From Corynebacterium auriscanis (lineage in GTDB: Bacteria; Actinomycetota; Actinomycetes; Mycobacteriales; Mycobacteriaceae): a stretch of 64,000 bases of DNA. Positions 51,673 to 61,766 of the stretch are shown here, piece by piece. Under the pieces are notes generated by a model, which was not told the DNA's origin, made no database searches, and worked only from the letters and a program-made list of their open reading frames with translations. Location: assembly GCF_030408435.1 (NCBI RefSeq), contig NZ_CP047046.1, positions 1,222,572 through 1,286,571 of the forward strand, given 5' to 3'. Position 1 is the stretch's first letter. Each line of letters starts with the position of its first letter. The translations under genes were made by a program, and so were the position numbers.

Positions 51673-52725
51673 TCACGTTGTGTGGGAGGGTTTGGCGGTG
51701 AGGATCCACCCAATATCGTTGCCAAGACGGTGAACCTCTCGTGGCGTGAACCGCTGAATATGGGCGATGGTGTCACCCAAACCCATGCCGTGGCCATGGA
51801 CAGCGTTAACCCCGGCGCCCAACAGCGCTGGCGCTCCGTAGAAGTTGATCTCGTCAACCATCCCAGCATCGAGGAACGCCGCCGCGAGGGTCGGCCCTCC
51901 CTCCACTAGAACGGTGACCACTTCTCTGTCGTGGAGATGCCGCAGCACCTCGCGGACGTCGCGGGTGGGCATTACTACTGTTTCGCCAGGTTGAGCCCAG
52001 AGTGTGGCGGTCTCGGGAATGGGTGTTTCTCCCACGACGACACGCAGGGGCTGGATGGCTGGTGGCAACGTATCTCCAGTGGCATTCCGCGCGGTTAACT
52101 TGGGGTCGTCTGACAACACCGTTCCGGTTCCCACCACAATGGCATCCACCTGTGCGCGCCTCGTGTGGGCGTGTTGGCGCGCCACATCACCGGTAATCCA
52201 CTGGCTGGTACGATCGGCCGCGGCTACTCTCCCGTCTAGCGTCGCGGCCATCTTGAGGATCACGTACGGGCGCTTATTCTTGACGCCCCGCAGCCAGGCT
52301 TCCACAGCCTGCACCGGGGTCCAGCTATCCAGCTGGTCCGGGTGGGGTAAATATGGTCCGTGTACTTCGATCCCTGCTGCTCGCAGAGCATCTGCTCCGC
52401 CAGAAGCTGGCTCGAACGGGTCTGCGAACAGATAATCTACCCGAGCAATGCCTGCCGTGATAAGGGCGTGGGAGCACGGGCCGGTTCGACCGAAGTGGTT
52501 ACAGGGCTCGAGCGTTACGATGGCTCTTCCACCACGGGCCCGTTCTCCCGCCTCAGCCAATGCTACGATCTCTGCGTGCCGGCCACCAGCAGGTTCGGTT
52601 GCTCCGCGTCCAACTACGTTGCCGGATGTGTCCTCTATGACCGCCCCGACTGGGGGATTTGGCGAGGTGCTACCAAAGGCGGACCAGCTGAGGCGCGTGG
52701 CGTCGGCAAAAAAATCAGGGAGCAA
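51673..52725 (-). CDS. ribD: RibD, bifunctional deaminase/reductase
   Basis: A 350-residue pyrimidine deaminase/reductase of riboflavin synthesis. N-terminal zinc deaminase residues are His50, Glu52, Cys75 and Cys84 (HAEIVAL; EPCNHFGRTGPC); the C-terminal reductase has ILKMAATLDGRVA and VEGGPTLAAAFL. TTG 52725 is the likely start: GAGG is 8 nt upstream, inside the end of rpe, whose stop is 2 bp before it. Confidence 0.95.
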   Translation of the reverse strand: MLPDFFADATRLSWSAFGSTSPNPPVGAVIEDTSGNVVGRGATEPAGGRHAEIVALAEAGERARGGRAIVTLEPCNHFGRTGPCSHALITAGIARVDYLFADPFEPASGGADALRAAGIEVHGPYLPHPDQLDSWTPVQAVEAWLRGVKNKRPYVILKMAATLDGRVAAADRTSQWITGDVARQHAHTRRAQVDAIVVGTGTVLSDDPKLTARNATGDTLPPAIQPLRVVVGETPIPETATLWAQPGETVVMPTRDVREVLRHLHDREVVTVLVEGGPTLAAAFLDAGMVDEINFYGAPALLGAGVNAVHGHGMGLGDTIAHIQRFTPREVHRLGNDIGWILTAKPSHTT

Positions 52726-52727
52726 GG

Positions 52728-53399
52728 CTAGAGCCTCGAAGAAATGGCCGAGCGGATAGCGTTGATGCGTTCAATCGGGTCGGGCTTGCCGAATACGCTA
52801 GAGCCCGCGACGTAGGCATCCACCCCAGCGGCAGCGCTTTCTGCCGCGGTCTCAGGGCCGATGCCACCGTCGATCTCAATGATGGTGTGCAGGCCTTTGC
52901 GGTCGATGCGCTCCCGTAGTTCACGCACCTTATCCAGCACTTCGGGCATGAACTTTTGTCCACCGAATCCTGGTTCCACACTCATGATGAGGACGATGTC
53001 GAATGCCGCGAGGTGGTCAAGCAGTGGCCCCAGGTTAGTTCCCGGCTTGATGGCCACACCTGCCAGCGTGCCTTCAGCGCGCAGCGTCGCGGCGAGCTGC
53101 TTGGCGGCATCGACGGATTCCACGGCTTCCAGGTGGAAGGTTACGGAATCGAAATCGTGGGCGTAACCGGGGGCCCACCGAGCGGGGTCCTCGATCATGA
53201 GGTGCACATCGAGGTGCTTATCGGTTAACCCAACGATAGATTGTGCAACGGGCAGGCCGAAGGAGAGGTTGGGGACAAAGTGGCCATCCATCACATCGAT
53301 GTGGATCCAGTCCGCGTTGGAGACCGTGCGAACTTCGTGGCCGAGACGCGAGAAATCAGCTGCCAAAATCGATGGCGCGATGATGGTTTTTTGAGGCAT
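52728..53399 (-). CDS. rpe: Ribulose-phosphate 3-epimerase
   Basis: A 223-residue pentose phosphate enzyme. Family motifs IAPSILAADFSRLG, DVMDGHFVPNLSFG, HLMIEDP and VEPGFGGQKFMP are complete. I choose ATG 53399, since TAGAAT (53407-53412) lies exactly 7 nt upstream, a leaderless pattern; the ATG at 53408 overlaps the -10 box. It heads the rib genes, so they may be co-transcribed with rpe. Confidence 0.96.
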   Translation of the reverse strand: MPQKTIIAPSILAADFSRLGHEVRTVSNADWIHIDVMDGHFVPNLSFGLPVAQSIVGLTDKHLDVHLMIEDPARWAPGYAHDFDSVTFHLEAVESVDAAKQLAATLRAEGTLAGVAIKPGTNLGPLLDHLAAFDIVLIMSVEPGFGGQKFMPEVLDKVRELRERIDRKGLHTIIEIDGGIGPETAAESAAAGVDAYVAGSSVFGKPDPIERINAIRSAISSRL

Positions 53400-53518
53400 G
53401 CACCACATTCTAGTGGTTGGGAGTGGGTGAGTCTCAAGCAGCTGCGGCTAGGCCAGCGTTTCCGCCTGAGCCTGGCCTCGCCTACGAACGGTGACGGGTC
53501 AGCGGGAGGCGGCGCTAG

Positions 53519-55183
53519 TTAGGTGGAGCTAGGCCGCAGCGCCGCAATAAACATCGCGTCCGTACCGTGGCGGTGGGGCCACAACTGCACGAACCGCGGG
53601 TCGATCGTGCGCTCTGCATCGCTCAACCGCGCCGCAGCGTCGGTCCCCTCCAGTTCGGGCAGCAACGGGCGCACATCCATTATCTCCGCCCCGGTTTTCG
53701 CGGCGACAGCTCGCACAACATCCGTGGTCTCGGCCTGATGCGGGGAGCATGTGGAGTAGATCACCACTCCGCCCGGTGCGGTGACGCTCAAAGCGCTGGT
53801 CAGCAGTTCTTTCTGTAGGGCTACCAAGGTGGGCACGTCATCGGGTTGCTTGAACCAGCGAGCCTCCGGCCGACGGCGCAACGCTCCCAAACCAGTGCAC
53901 GGTGCGTCCACAAGCACCCGGTCGAAGCCGGCTTCTGGCATGTCCAGTCCGGAAATCTCGCGTACCTTGCGACCATCACCCACGTGCACGGAAACAGGAA
54001 GGTTCTCCGTCGTGGTCTCCACAAGCTTTGCACGGTGCGGAGCAACCTCAATGGCATCTACCCGTGCATCGTCCGCCACAGCCCAGGATGCGATGAACGC
54101 GGTCTTGCCGCCAGGCCCAGAGCACAAATCTAACCAGCGGCCGTTATCCGCACGATCTGTGCCGAGGGTGCTACCTGTCTCCTCTGCTGCGCCCAGCTGG
54201 GCACGCACCAGCGCCAAAGCAATTAACTGTGAACCCTCGTCTTGCACGCTCGCCAGTCGGTCGCGCACTGGTTCAATTCCGCTGGGTGAGCCCTCGGACA
54301 GGTACACCGCGTACGGGCTGAACCTTCCTTCTTCGCCCCCGGTCACCAGCGCCAGCTCTTCGGCGGACATTTGACCTGGGCGCGCTGCGAGATGTACCTG
54401 GGGCCGTTCATCATCGGCAGCCAAAGCCTGGGCGAGGTCGTCGGCCTGTGTGGAGTCGGTTCCTCCGAGTGCAGCGTTGAATGCAGAAGCAATCCACCCT
54501 GGGTGGGCATGCCGCAGCCCCAAGTCCGCGATGGAATTCCCGTCGGTCACTTTGCGTAACCATTCGTCGGCGGGTGTGCGGGTAATCGTGCGTAGCACTC
54601 CATTGACGAAACCGCTGGCCTTGCCCTCGCCGTTGGCCTTTGCCAGCTCAACGGATGTATCAACCGCTGCATGATCATCCACCCGGGTGCGCAGAATCTG
54701 GTAGGCGCCCAACCGCAAAATGTCCAACACCACTGCGTCGATCTTGGACACTGGTCGACCCGCAGCCTTAGCAATCACCGCATCGAGCAGTCCCAGCGCG
54801 CGTAGGGTGCCGTAGGTCAATTCGGTGGCGAAGGCAGCATCTCGCCCTTGCAAGCCGTGGCGCTTTAGTGCTTTCGGCAGCACCAAGTTGGCAAAAGCCC
54901 CATCCTGGGTTACTTCCCGAATCACTTCCAGCACCACGTCGCGCACTGGCTCGCCACTTCCGCGTTGGTGGTGTGGCCGCTGCTTATGTTCCGGGCGGCG
55001 CTGGTGGTAGCCGCGGCTCACCGTTCCGCGGTGGTCGCCGTCTTTCTGGTCCCGACGCCCACGTTGGCCCTTACTCCCAGATCCCGTGGCACTCCTGCTG
55101 CCGGCGCCTCCCCGCACTGCGTGGGGGTTTTCCCGGGGAGCGTCTCCACGACGAGCAGATTCGGACCGCGAACGAAAACCCAT
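53519..55183 (-). CDS. rsmB: 16S rRNA m5C967 methyltransferase RsmB with long basic N-terminus
   Basis: A 554-residue RsmB/Fmu. NusB-like domain (about 80-210) and a SAM methyltransferase domain with LCSGPGGKTAFIAS, the DAPCTGLGALRRRPEARW motif, and catalytic Cys in IYSTCSPHQAET. The first 75 residues are Arg/Gly/His/Ser-rich and look disordered, perhaps RNA-binding. It starts 3 bp after the fmt stop, with AAGGAA before ATG 55183. Confidence 0.95.
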   Translation of the reverse strand: MGFRSRSESARRGDAPRENPHAVRGGAGSRSATGSGSKGQRGRRDQKDGDHRGTVSRGYHQRRPEHKQRPHHQRGSGEPVRDVVLEVIREVTQDGAFANLVLPKALKRHGLQGRDAAFATELTYGTLRALGLLDAVIAKAAGRPVSKIDAVVLDILRLGAYQILRTRVDDHAAVDTSVELAKANGEGKASGFVNGVLRTITRTPADEWLRKVTDGNSIADLGLRHAHPGWIASAFNAALGGTDSTQADDLAQALAADDERPQVHLAARPGQMSAEELALVTGGEEGRFSPYAVYLSEGSPSGIEPVRDRLASVQDEGSQLIALALVRAQLGAAEETGSTLGTDRADNGRWLDLCSGPGGKTAFIASWAVADDARVDAIEVAPHRAKLVETTTENLPVSVHVGDGRKVREISGLDMPEAGFDRVLVDAPCTGLGALRRRPEARWFKQPDDVPTLVALQKELLTSALSVTAPGGVVIYSTCSPHQAETTDVVRAVAAKTGAEIMDVRPLLPELEGTDAAARLSDAERTIDPRFVQLWPHRHGTDAMFIAALRPSST

Positions 55184-55186
55184 GAG

Positions 55187-56398
55187 TTATTCCTTACCTT
55201 CGGTAGTGGAGCTAGATTGCGTTTGGCCGTTTTCCGCGGTGCCATTTATGGCGGACTCTTTCACGGCTGGCTCATTCGCTGCGGGCTTATGCGCCTCGGA
55301 CTTGGCCTCCGCAGCTCTAATACCTGCGTGCCCAGAATCCGGGTATTGGGCGTAGGGAACCGTGGGCTCGGTGTCCACTGGGGAGGCGAATACCGGTTGC
55401 GTATCGAGTAATTGTTCTTGTCCGCGCGCCCAATCAACTGCGGCCATCATCTTTTTGCCCGGAGGCTGGATGGACATGATGCGCAACGCCTCAGTGGCCG
55501 TTCCCACCCAGATTTCCTTTCTCGTGGCGAGCAACTGCCCGGGCTGCAGTTGCTGTAGATCGGGAATAGTCACAGAGCTCGGGGAGCTACCGCCTACCTG
55601 GCTGGCTCCGGCTGCGGAGTCCGCCGGAAGCATGAGACCGATCTTGTAGCGCTGATCCTGCAACACGGTCCATGCTCCAGGGGCTGGCGTGTGGGCACGC
55701 GCAACCCGTTGAATGACCGCGCTGGGAAGGCGCCAGTCGATTTGGGCGTCTGCCGACGAAATCTTTGCGGCGTGGGTCGCGTGGGCGTCGTCCTGAGAAG
55801 CAAGCGATGCCGAACCTTCGCCCAAAGCCACCAATGCATCGGCTAGCAACTCTCGTCCAGAATAAGTCAGGCGCGTGAGCAAGTCGTCTGCCGTGTCCCC
55901 CACACCAATGGTCTCCTCGTTGGTTGCCATGACCGGCCCTGTATCTAGACCGCGCTCAATGCGGAAGATGGACGCGCCCGTGTGGGTATCGCCGGCAGCG
56001 ATGGCTGCTTGAACCGGGGCAGCACCGCGCCACCGTGGCAGCAACGAGAAGTGGAGGTTAACCCAACCGTGTTGCACCACGTCCAGCAAATCCGCGGGAA
56101 TGAGGTTGCCGTAGGCGACCACGGCGATCGCTTGCACCCCAGAATCGGCCAAATCGGCCAACTGGGTCCTCGCTTCTTGACCGTCTTTGGTTCCGTCCTT
56201 GAGGGTCGACCACTTGTATATCGGCAGATCGTGCTTAGCTGCGACCTCGGCCACGGCGCTGGGCCGGAGCATTCGCCCTCGCCCCTTTTTTGCATCGGGC
56301 TGGGTGATCACCGCAGTCACTTCCAAGCGCTCATCGGCCAGCAAGTGCTCTAGTGTGACCGCGGCTGGTTCAGGCGTTCCGGCAAAAATGATCTTCAT
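55187..56398 (-). CDS. fmt: Methionyl-tRNA formyltransferase with C-terminal extension
   Basis: Formylates initiator Met-tRNA. Motifs MKIIFAGTPEPAAV and VNLHFSLLPRWRGAAPVQAA are typical. At 403 residues it is about 85 longer than the family; the extra Ala/Glu/Thr/Ser-rich tail (about 320-403) has no recognisable domain. ATG 56398 overlaps the def stop as ATGA, showing translational coupling. Confidence 0.96.
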   Translation of the reverse strand: MKIIFAGTPEPAAVTLEHLLADERLEVTAVITQPDAKKGRGRMLRPSAVAEVAAKHDLPIYKWSTLKDGTKDGQEARTQLADLADSGVQAIAVVAYGNLIPADLLDVVQHGWVNLHFSLLPRWRGAAPVQAAIAAGDTHTGASIFRIERGLDTGPVMATNEETIGVGDTADDLLTRLTYSGRELLADALVALGEGSASLASQDDAHATHAAKISSADAQIDWRLPSAVIQRVARAHTPAPGAWTVLQDQRYKIGLMLPADSAAGASQVGGSSPSSVTIPDLQQLQPGQLLATRKEIWVGTATEALRIMSIQPPGKKMMAAVDWARGQEQLLDTQPVFASPVDTEPTVPYAQYPDSGHAGIRAAEAKSEAHKPAANEPAVKESAINGTAENGQTQSSSTTEGKE

Positions 56399-56901
56399 GA
56401 ATTGAACCACTCCGACTGACGGATCTCTTTCATCGCTTCCTTGCGCTCTTCCGAAGACAGGTGCTTCAGAAACATAACACCGTCCAGGTGATCGGTTTCG
56501 TGCTGCACACAGCGGGCGAGAAGCTCTGTAACCTCCCGATCCACAGGCTCCCCGTCCACGGTTACGCCTGTGACACGAACCCGCATAGCACGGGTGACCG
56601 TGCCCCCGATTCCGGGAACGGATAGGCAGCCCTCGGGACCGGTCTGGTCTTCCTCACCTACGCGCTCCCACATGGGGTTGATGATGTGACCGCGGTCCCC
56701 GTCGCAGTCGTAGACGAATACGCGTTTAGTTACTCCCACCTGGTTGGCCGCCAGCCCCACCCCACCATAGTGATCCATGGTCTCCAACATGTCGGTGACC
56801 AGGGTTCTCACGGCGGGATCGCCCACGTCTTCACTCCGAATTGGGTCAGCAACGGTGCGCAACACTGGGTCGCCAAAATAGCGCATGGGTAGGACTGTCA
56901 T
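56395..56901 (-). CDS. def: Peptide deformylase
   Basis: A 168-residue deformylase that removes the formyl group from nascent proteins. The metal ligands and catalytic Glu are present: Cys92 in EGCLSVPG and His135/His139 with Glu136 in QHETDH; GVGLAANQVG is the first family motif. TAGGCT (56909-56914) is 7 nt before ATG 56901, the leaderless pattern. Overlaps fmt by 4 bp. Confidence 0.97.
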   Translation of the reverse strand: MTVLPMRYFGDPVLRTVADPIRSEDVGDPAVRTLVTDMLETMDHYGGVGLAANQVGVTKRVFVYDCDGDRGHIINPMWERVGEEDQTGPEGCLSVPGIGGTVTRAMRVRVTGVTVDGEPVDREVTELLARCVQHETDHLDGVMFLKHLSSEERKEAMKEIRQSEWFNS

Positions 56902-56957
56902 GTGCTCTAGCCTAACTGATGGGCACGACAGCTCCGCGGCTAGCGTGGCACCTAGAT

Positions 56958-59015
56958 TTAGCCCACGCGCACCGGGTTCATCACGATCCTTAAAGGGCCA
57001 TTGTTGCGCTGTGCCCCGCGAATCGATTGGGCAACTTTGAGGCTTCGGCCCAGCAACATGCCATCGCTCGCGGGGATGCGCACGATCAACCGGCGGCCTT
57101 CATCTGCATGGCTTGCCGTCAGGCCCGCGGGCAAGCGGATTCCGGGCGGCAGCTCTACCGGCCCCAGTAGTTCGGCACTCGCTGGTTGCTCCCAAGCAGC
57201 CTGTAGCTGATCGATGGTGTCCCGCGTCCCGTCGATCGCAGCCATCGTGACGGCCGGTGGAAAACCCGCTTCTTGCCGGGAGGCCAATTCCCTTCTGGCC
57301 GCCCCCGGAGCGTCCCACTTGATGAGGTCTTGGACGGGGCGCAGCCACGCTTCTGCGACGATGACAACCACGCCTCCATCGGCATGGGGCGCTACTAGAG
57401 CAGCCGCTTCCAGCCAGTGGCGTAGCGCCTTTTCTGTAGCTCGCAAATCCGCGCGGCCCAGCTGCATCCACGGGTCCATAATCACGGCCGCTCCGTATAA
57501 ACCACCTGTGACATGTGGTTCCGCACCTGGAGTGGCTACGACAATGGCGGGGGAATTCGGGACCTCGGAGAGCACGTGGTCCCCCGCCGAAGAAATGATC
57601 CGGATTCCGGGGAATGCCCTTCCCAGCTCTTGGGCCGTGCGATCCTGGCCCACGATGTTCAGGCGTAAGCCTCGGTGACCGCACTCCGGGCAACTAAATA
57701 CTCCCGCCGACGCCCCGCACCACCGGCACCTCGGTGTTTGTGGGGTACCGTCCTCCCCAGCCCCGGGCAACTCCAGGGGCCCATTGCACTTGCGGCACCT
57801 AGCCGGGGTACGGCAGTTTGAGCAGGAAATAGACGGTGCGTATCCACGGCGCGGAACGTGCACAAGTGCAGGTTTCCCCCCATCCAGGGCCGTGCGAATG
57901 GCCTCAAACCCCATCGTGGGCAAACGAGATCCGGGGGCATGGAGTTCGCGCTCAATCGTGTTGTCGGAATCCGCAAGAGCCCGGATCCACGGCCGGTGGG
58001 AGCGCATCTGTTCGGCCTCTGGCAAGACTGGGTGCATGAAACCTTCGTCAATCCACTGCTGAATCTCTGCACTGCGATGCACACCGATGACCATCATGGA
58101 GGCACCGGCCTGTTCCGCCTGCAAGCGTAAAACATCTCGTGCGTGCAGATACGGTGCCCGCGGATCCACGAGGTTATCGTCGGACTCTCCAAAAAGGACA
58201 ATGAGTCCAAGATTGGTCACCGGGGCCAACATGGCCGACCGGGTGCCCACCACCACGCGCGCCTGTCCTGCCAGAATCGACAGATACCGGCGGTAGCGCG
58301 CACTGGGGCCAAGATCTGCGGTTAATTCCGTGATCTGGCTGCTGGACAGCCACGCGGACAGAGCCTTGGTGATGCGCCCAATTTCACGCGCATTCGGAGC
58401 GATGAGCAACACGCCCTGGCCGTGCATGGCCACGGCGGTTGCCACATCCGCGGCCAACTGATGGAGGTTGTGCCCAGGGATCCCCAGCACATGGGCATGG
58501 GCACAGCGCGAATCCAGCGCGGCGTCGAGAAAATTAGTGCCAAAGTGGTAGCGAGATAGAGCCTCCTGCGCGGCCTGAAGGGAATCGGCGCGAAGCTCCT
58601 CCCACGAGACCGATGCGTTACCCAATTGATCCCAGGGTTTGCCGCCACTGAACAGTCCGGCTTTTTCTGCACTGGCGTGTCGCGCTGGTAGAACCGAACG
58701 CAGTATGTCCGAGCGGGTGCCCGCGTAGCGCTCCGCGAGGGTGTTGACGGCATCCCACAGCTGGGGGGTAAGCAAACGCAGCGGTGAAATTACGCGCTCG
58801 ATAGGGCGAAGGGTGCCTTCGTGGTCCGTGTGCGAACGCCGCTCGATCAGGAGCGCATCGACGAGCCGACCAGCAAAACGAACGCGCACCCGAACCCCCG
58901 GCTGCGCTTCTACTGCATACTTGGCGGGCACGGAATAGTCGAAGAGCCGGTCCAAATGTGGCATGCCCAGCAAAGGCAGTACTCGTGCAATCGGTTGATC
59001 CAGCTTTTCCTTCAC
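56958..59015 (-). CDS. priA: PriA-like primosomal protein, actinobacterial type lacking helicase motifs
   Basis: A 685-residue PriA relative. The N-terminal DNA-binding domain (RVLPLLGMPHLDRLFDYSVP) and the Cys-rich zinc region (CSNCRTPARCRKC, CRWCGASAGVFSCPECG; about 405-460) are clear. The central ATPase region has neither a GKT-type Walker A loop nor a DEAH box; the usual place reads FGESDD. Such degenerate PriA proteins are standard in actinobacteria. TATCCT (59023-59028) is 7 nt before GTG 59015, suggesting a leaderless mRNA. Confidence 0.92.
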   Translation of the reverse strand: MKEKLDQPIARVLPLLGMPHLDRLFDYSVPAKYAVEAQPGVRVRVRFAGRLVDALLIERRSHTDHEGTLRPIERVISPLRLLTPQLWDAVNTLAERYAGTRSDILRSVLPARHASAEKAGLFSGGKPWDQLGNASVSWEELRADSLQAAQEALSRYHFGTNFLDAALDSRCAHAHVLGIPGHNLHQLAADVATAVAMHGQGVLLIAPNAREIGRITKALSAWLSSSQITELTADLGPSARYRRYLSILAGQARVVVGTRSAMLAPVTNLGLIVLFGESDDNLVDPRAPYLHARDVLRLQAEQAGASMMVIGVHRSAEIQQWIDEGFMHPVLPEAEQMRSHRPWIRALADSDNTIERELHAPGSRLPTMGFEAIRTALDGGKPALVHVPRRGYAPSISCSNCRTPARCRKCNGPLELPGAGEDGTPQTPRCRWCGASAGVFSCPECGHRGLRLNIVGQDRTAQELGRAFPGIRIISSAGDHVLSEVPNSPAIVVATPGAEPHVTGGLYGAAVIMDPWMQLGRADLRATEKALRHWLEAAALVAPHADGGVVVIVAEAWLRPVQDLIKWDAPGAARRELASRQEAGFPPAVTMAAIDGTRDTIDQLQAAWEQPASAELLGPVELPPGIRLPAGLTASHADEGRRLIVRIPASDGMLLGRSLKVAQSIRGAQRNNGPLRIVMNPVRVG

Positions 59016-59034
59016 AGTGCCGAGGATAAACCCT

Positions 59035-60267
59035 TTACCTCGCCTGCAGGGCGGCGACGACCGACTTCAGCTCGTCAATGCGGTTCAAACGCTCCCAAGG
59101 CACGTCTAAGTCCGTGCGACCAAAGTGACCATACGCACTGGTCTGGGCGTAAATCGGACGCTTCAGGTCGAGGTCGCGCAGGATGGCTGCGGGGCGCAGA
59201 TCGAAGACCTCGCTGACTGCGGCCTGAATCAGTTCCACCGGAGCTTTTTCCGTACCGAACGTTTCCACGTACAGTCCCACCGGGCGGGCCTGACCGATGG
59301 CGTACGCGATCTGCACCTCGGCACGATCGGCAAGGCCAGCGCCCACGATGTTTTTGGCAACCCAGCGCATAGCGTACGCGCCGGAGCGGTCCACTTTCGA
59401 GGGGTCCTTGCCGGAAAACGCGCCGCCGCCGTGGCGTGCCATTCCTCCGTAGGTATCCACGATGATCTTGCGACCAGTTAGGCCCGCATCCCCAGCGGGA
59501 CCGCCCAGAATGAAAGAGCCGGACGGGTTGACCAGCAGGTTCAGGTCATCGGAGACGAAGTGACCCAGGCCAGCTTCGCCAATGCAGTGATCGACAACGT
59601 GAGTCTTCAAGCTCGCACGCAGGCTGGCCTGTTGCGCCTCACCCTCCCAGCTGGGGTCATGTTGCGTGGAGATCACGATGGTTTCGATGGAGATGGGCTT
59701 GCCGGCATCGTCGTATTCGAACGTCACTTGAGTTTTGCCGTCTGGACGCAATCCCGGGATGATGTTGTTTTTGCGAACCTCCGTCAGGCGACGGGCCAGC
59801 CGGTGTGCCAGAGAGATCGGCAGTGGCATAAATTCCGGGGTCTCGTTTGTGGCGTAGCCGAACATCAGGCCCTGATCTCCTGCGCCCAGCTTGTCTTCTT
59901 CTTCCAACGAGGTGGGTTCGCCATTGCGGTGTTCGATTGCGGTATCCACGCCACGGGCGATTTCCTGGGACTGCTCGCCAACGGAGACGCTCACACCGCA
60001 CGTGTGGCCATCAAAGCCCATCTCGGAACTAGTAAATCCGATCTCCAAGAGCTTGTTGCGCACAATCTGCGGAATTTCTACGTATGTGTTGGTACGAATC
60101 TCGCCAACGACGTGCACAAGACCAGTGGTCACGACCGTCTCTACTGCGACTCGGGCCTCCGGATCGCGTTCCAAAAGTGCGTCAAGGATGGAATCCGAGA
60201 TCGCGTCGCAGATCTTGTCCGGGTGGCCTTCAGTCACGGATTCGCTGGTGAACAGTCGCAATGCCAC
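59035..60267 (-). CDS. metK: S-adenosylmethionine synthetase
   Basis: A 410-residue enzyme forming SAM from methionine and [20 protein letters not shown] at the start, [12 protein letters not shown] and the [20 protein letters not shown] loop are diagnostic. GTG 60267 is chosen, as AGGAA lies 7 nt upstream and family similarity begins there; the longer frame is not supported. A hairpin at 60395-60419 separates it from coaBC. No SAM riboswitch is recognisable in its 80-90 nt leader. Confidence 0.97.
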   Translation of the reverse strand: MALRLFTSESVTEGHPDKICDAISDSILDALLERDPEARVAVETVVTTGLVHVVGEIRTNTYVEIPQIVRNKLLEIGFTSSEMGFDGHTCGVSVSVGEQSQEIARGVDTAIEHRNGEPTSLEEEDKLGAGDQGLMFGYATNETPEFMPLPISLAHRLARRLTEVRKNNIIPGLRPDGKTQVTFEYDDAGKPISIETIVISTQHDPSWEGEAQQASLRASLKTHVVDHCIGEAGLGHFVSDDLNLLVNPSGSFILGGPAGDAGLTGRKIIVDTYGGMARHGGGAFSGKDPSKVDRSGAYAMRWVAKNIVGAGLADRAEVQIAYAIGQARPVGLYVETFGTEKAPVELIQAAVSEVFDLRPAAILRDLDLKRPIYAQTSAYGHFGRTDLDVPWERLNRIDELKSVVAALQAR

Positions 60268-60394
60268 GGTGTTTCCTATCGTGAGAATATTTTTAGCTTC
60301 ATCTGTGCTCGGCGGGCGGGTAACCACCGGGCGGGTTCTTCGGTTATCACGCCATAGTAGACCAAGCTGTCTAGCGTTGGCCAATTACGCGGTC

Positions 60395-60419
60395 ACAGGC
60401 GGGAACAACCCCCGCCTGT
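60395..60419. terminator. Hairpin between coaBC and metK
   Basis: ACAGGCGGG (60395-60403) and CCCGCCTGT (60411-60419) form a perfect 9-bp stem with a 7-nt loop. No U-run follows on the minus strand, so it may only attenuate or protect an mRNA end. Confidence 0.5.
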
Positions 60420-60475
60420 TGAAAAGCCTGTCCAATTTCTACGGACGGCGTATGAGTCTACCTACCCTCATCGCA

Positions 60476-61747
60476 TCATTCGTCAAGGGACTCGATCTCA
60501 TCCCACATCGTGGCGGCCACGCGCAGTTTAGAACTGTGGGGAACATCCGTCACCACAACGTCGTCACCTGCGGGATGTAATAGCCACCCTTGGCTGTCCC
60601 GCTGGCCGAAAACCTTCCCGTTTCCCACCTCGTTGCACATGAGCAAATCGCAGCCTTTGCGCAGCAACTTCGCTTTGCCATGGTCTAACGGGCTGTGGCT
60701 GGCATCTCCTGTTTCGGCAGCGAAGCCTACTATTTTCATTTCCGACGCCAGTTCGCCCGCACGACGTGCTTCCACCAGGCCAGCCAAAATATCCGGGTTT
60801 TCGGTAAGCGCGAGAGAGCTCAGGTCATCACCCCCACCCTTCTTCAGCTTGGCAGCCGCCACGTTGGCCGGGCGATAATCTGCCACCGCTGCAGCCATGA
60901 TCACCACATCTGCATCGCGGGCCGCAGCGGTGACAGCCTGCTGCATGTCACGTGCCGAGGCCACTCGAATAACGTTTGCCCCCGAGGGCACGGGCAAATC
61001 TTCGGTAACACCAGCAATCAGGGTGACCTGTGCGCCACGCTGCACGGCCACATCTGCCAGCGCAAAGCCCTGTCGCCCTGAAGAGGCGTTCCCCAAATAC
61101 CGCACCGGATCCAAAGCTTCATGCGTACCACCCGCGCTGATCACGACTTTCCGCGCAGTCAGCGATTGGCGGTACATGTCACGGTCGGCAACTACAGCCT
61201 CAGCCAATTGCCCGATGTGATCGGGCTCAGGCAACCGACCAGGGCCCGTGTCCTTGCCAGTCAACCGGCCGTGGGCTGGTTCCAACACGACGGTGCCGCG
61301 AGATCGCAGCAAAGCCACGTTGTCGCGGGTGGCGGGGTGTTGCCACATTTCGGTATGCATCGCTGGGGCCAGAACCACGGGGCAGGTTGCCACCAAACAG
61401 CTGGCAGTGAGCAGGTCATCTGCACGGCCTTGTGCTAACCGTGCCATGAGGTCGGCAGTGGCTGGGGCAATGACGATGAGGTCTGCTTCCTGTCCCAGAC
61501 GCACGTGTTGCACCTCATCGACATTGTCGAAGACGTCGGTGGATACCGGATTCCCGGACAGTGCTTCGAACGTGGCAGCGCCCACAAATCGCAGCGCGGT
61601 GGACGTTGGAATCACGTTGACATGGTGACCCTTTTCCGTGAAGTACCGAACTAAGTGGGCGGCCTTAAACGCGGCAATGCCGCCCCCTACGCCGATAACG
61701 ACGCGGAGCGGCATGTTGTCAGATTTCCCGGTTGAAGAATCATTCAC
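60476..61747 (-). CDS. coaBC: Bifunctional CoaBC (phosphopantothenoylcysteine synthetase/decarboxylase)
   Basis: A 423-residue coenzyme A enzyme. The N-terminal flavoprotein CoaC part has GVGGGIAAFKAA and VLAPAMHTEMW; the C-terminal CoaB part has SAGGTHEALDPVRYLGNASSG. GTG 61747 is preferred over ATG 61714, since TAGGCT (61755-61760) lies exactly 7 nt upstream, giving a leaderless mRNA. It follows rpoZ after 19 bp. Confidence 0.96.
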   Translation of the reverse strand: MNDSSTGKSDNMPLRVVIGVGGGIAAFKAAHLVRYFTEKGHHVNVIPTSTALRFVGAATFEALSGNPVSTDVFDNVDEVQHVRLGQEADLIVIAPATADLMARLAQGRADDLLTASCLVATCPVVLAPAMHTEMWQHPATRDNVALLRSRGTVVLEPAHGRLTGKDTGPGRLPEPDHIGQLAEAVVADRDMYRQSLTARKVVISAGGTHEALDPVRYLGNASSGRQGFALADVAVQRGAQVTLIAGVTEDLPVPSGANVIRVASARDMQQAVTAAARDADVVIMAAAVADYRPANVAAAKLKKGGGDDLSSLALTENPDILAGLVEARRAGELASEMKIVGFAAETGDASHSPLDHGKAKLLRKGCDLLMCNEVGNGKVFGQRDSQGWLLHPAGDDVVVTDVPHSSKLRVAATMWDEIESLDE

Positions 61748-61766
61748 ACCGGATAGCCTAGTCTGT

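Noticed and set aside
60268..60395. SAM riboswitch before metK
   Set aside because: None of the conserved SAM-I/II/IV core sequences is visible, and the leader from the probable promoter is only 80-90 nt.
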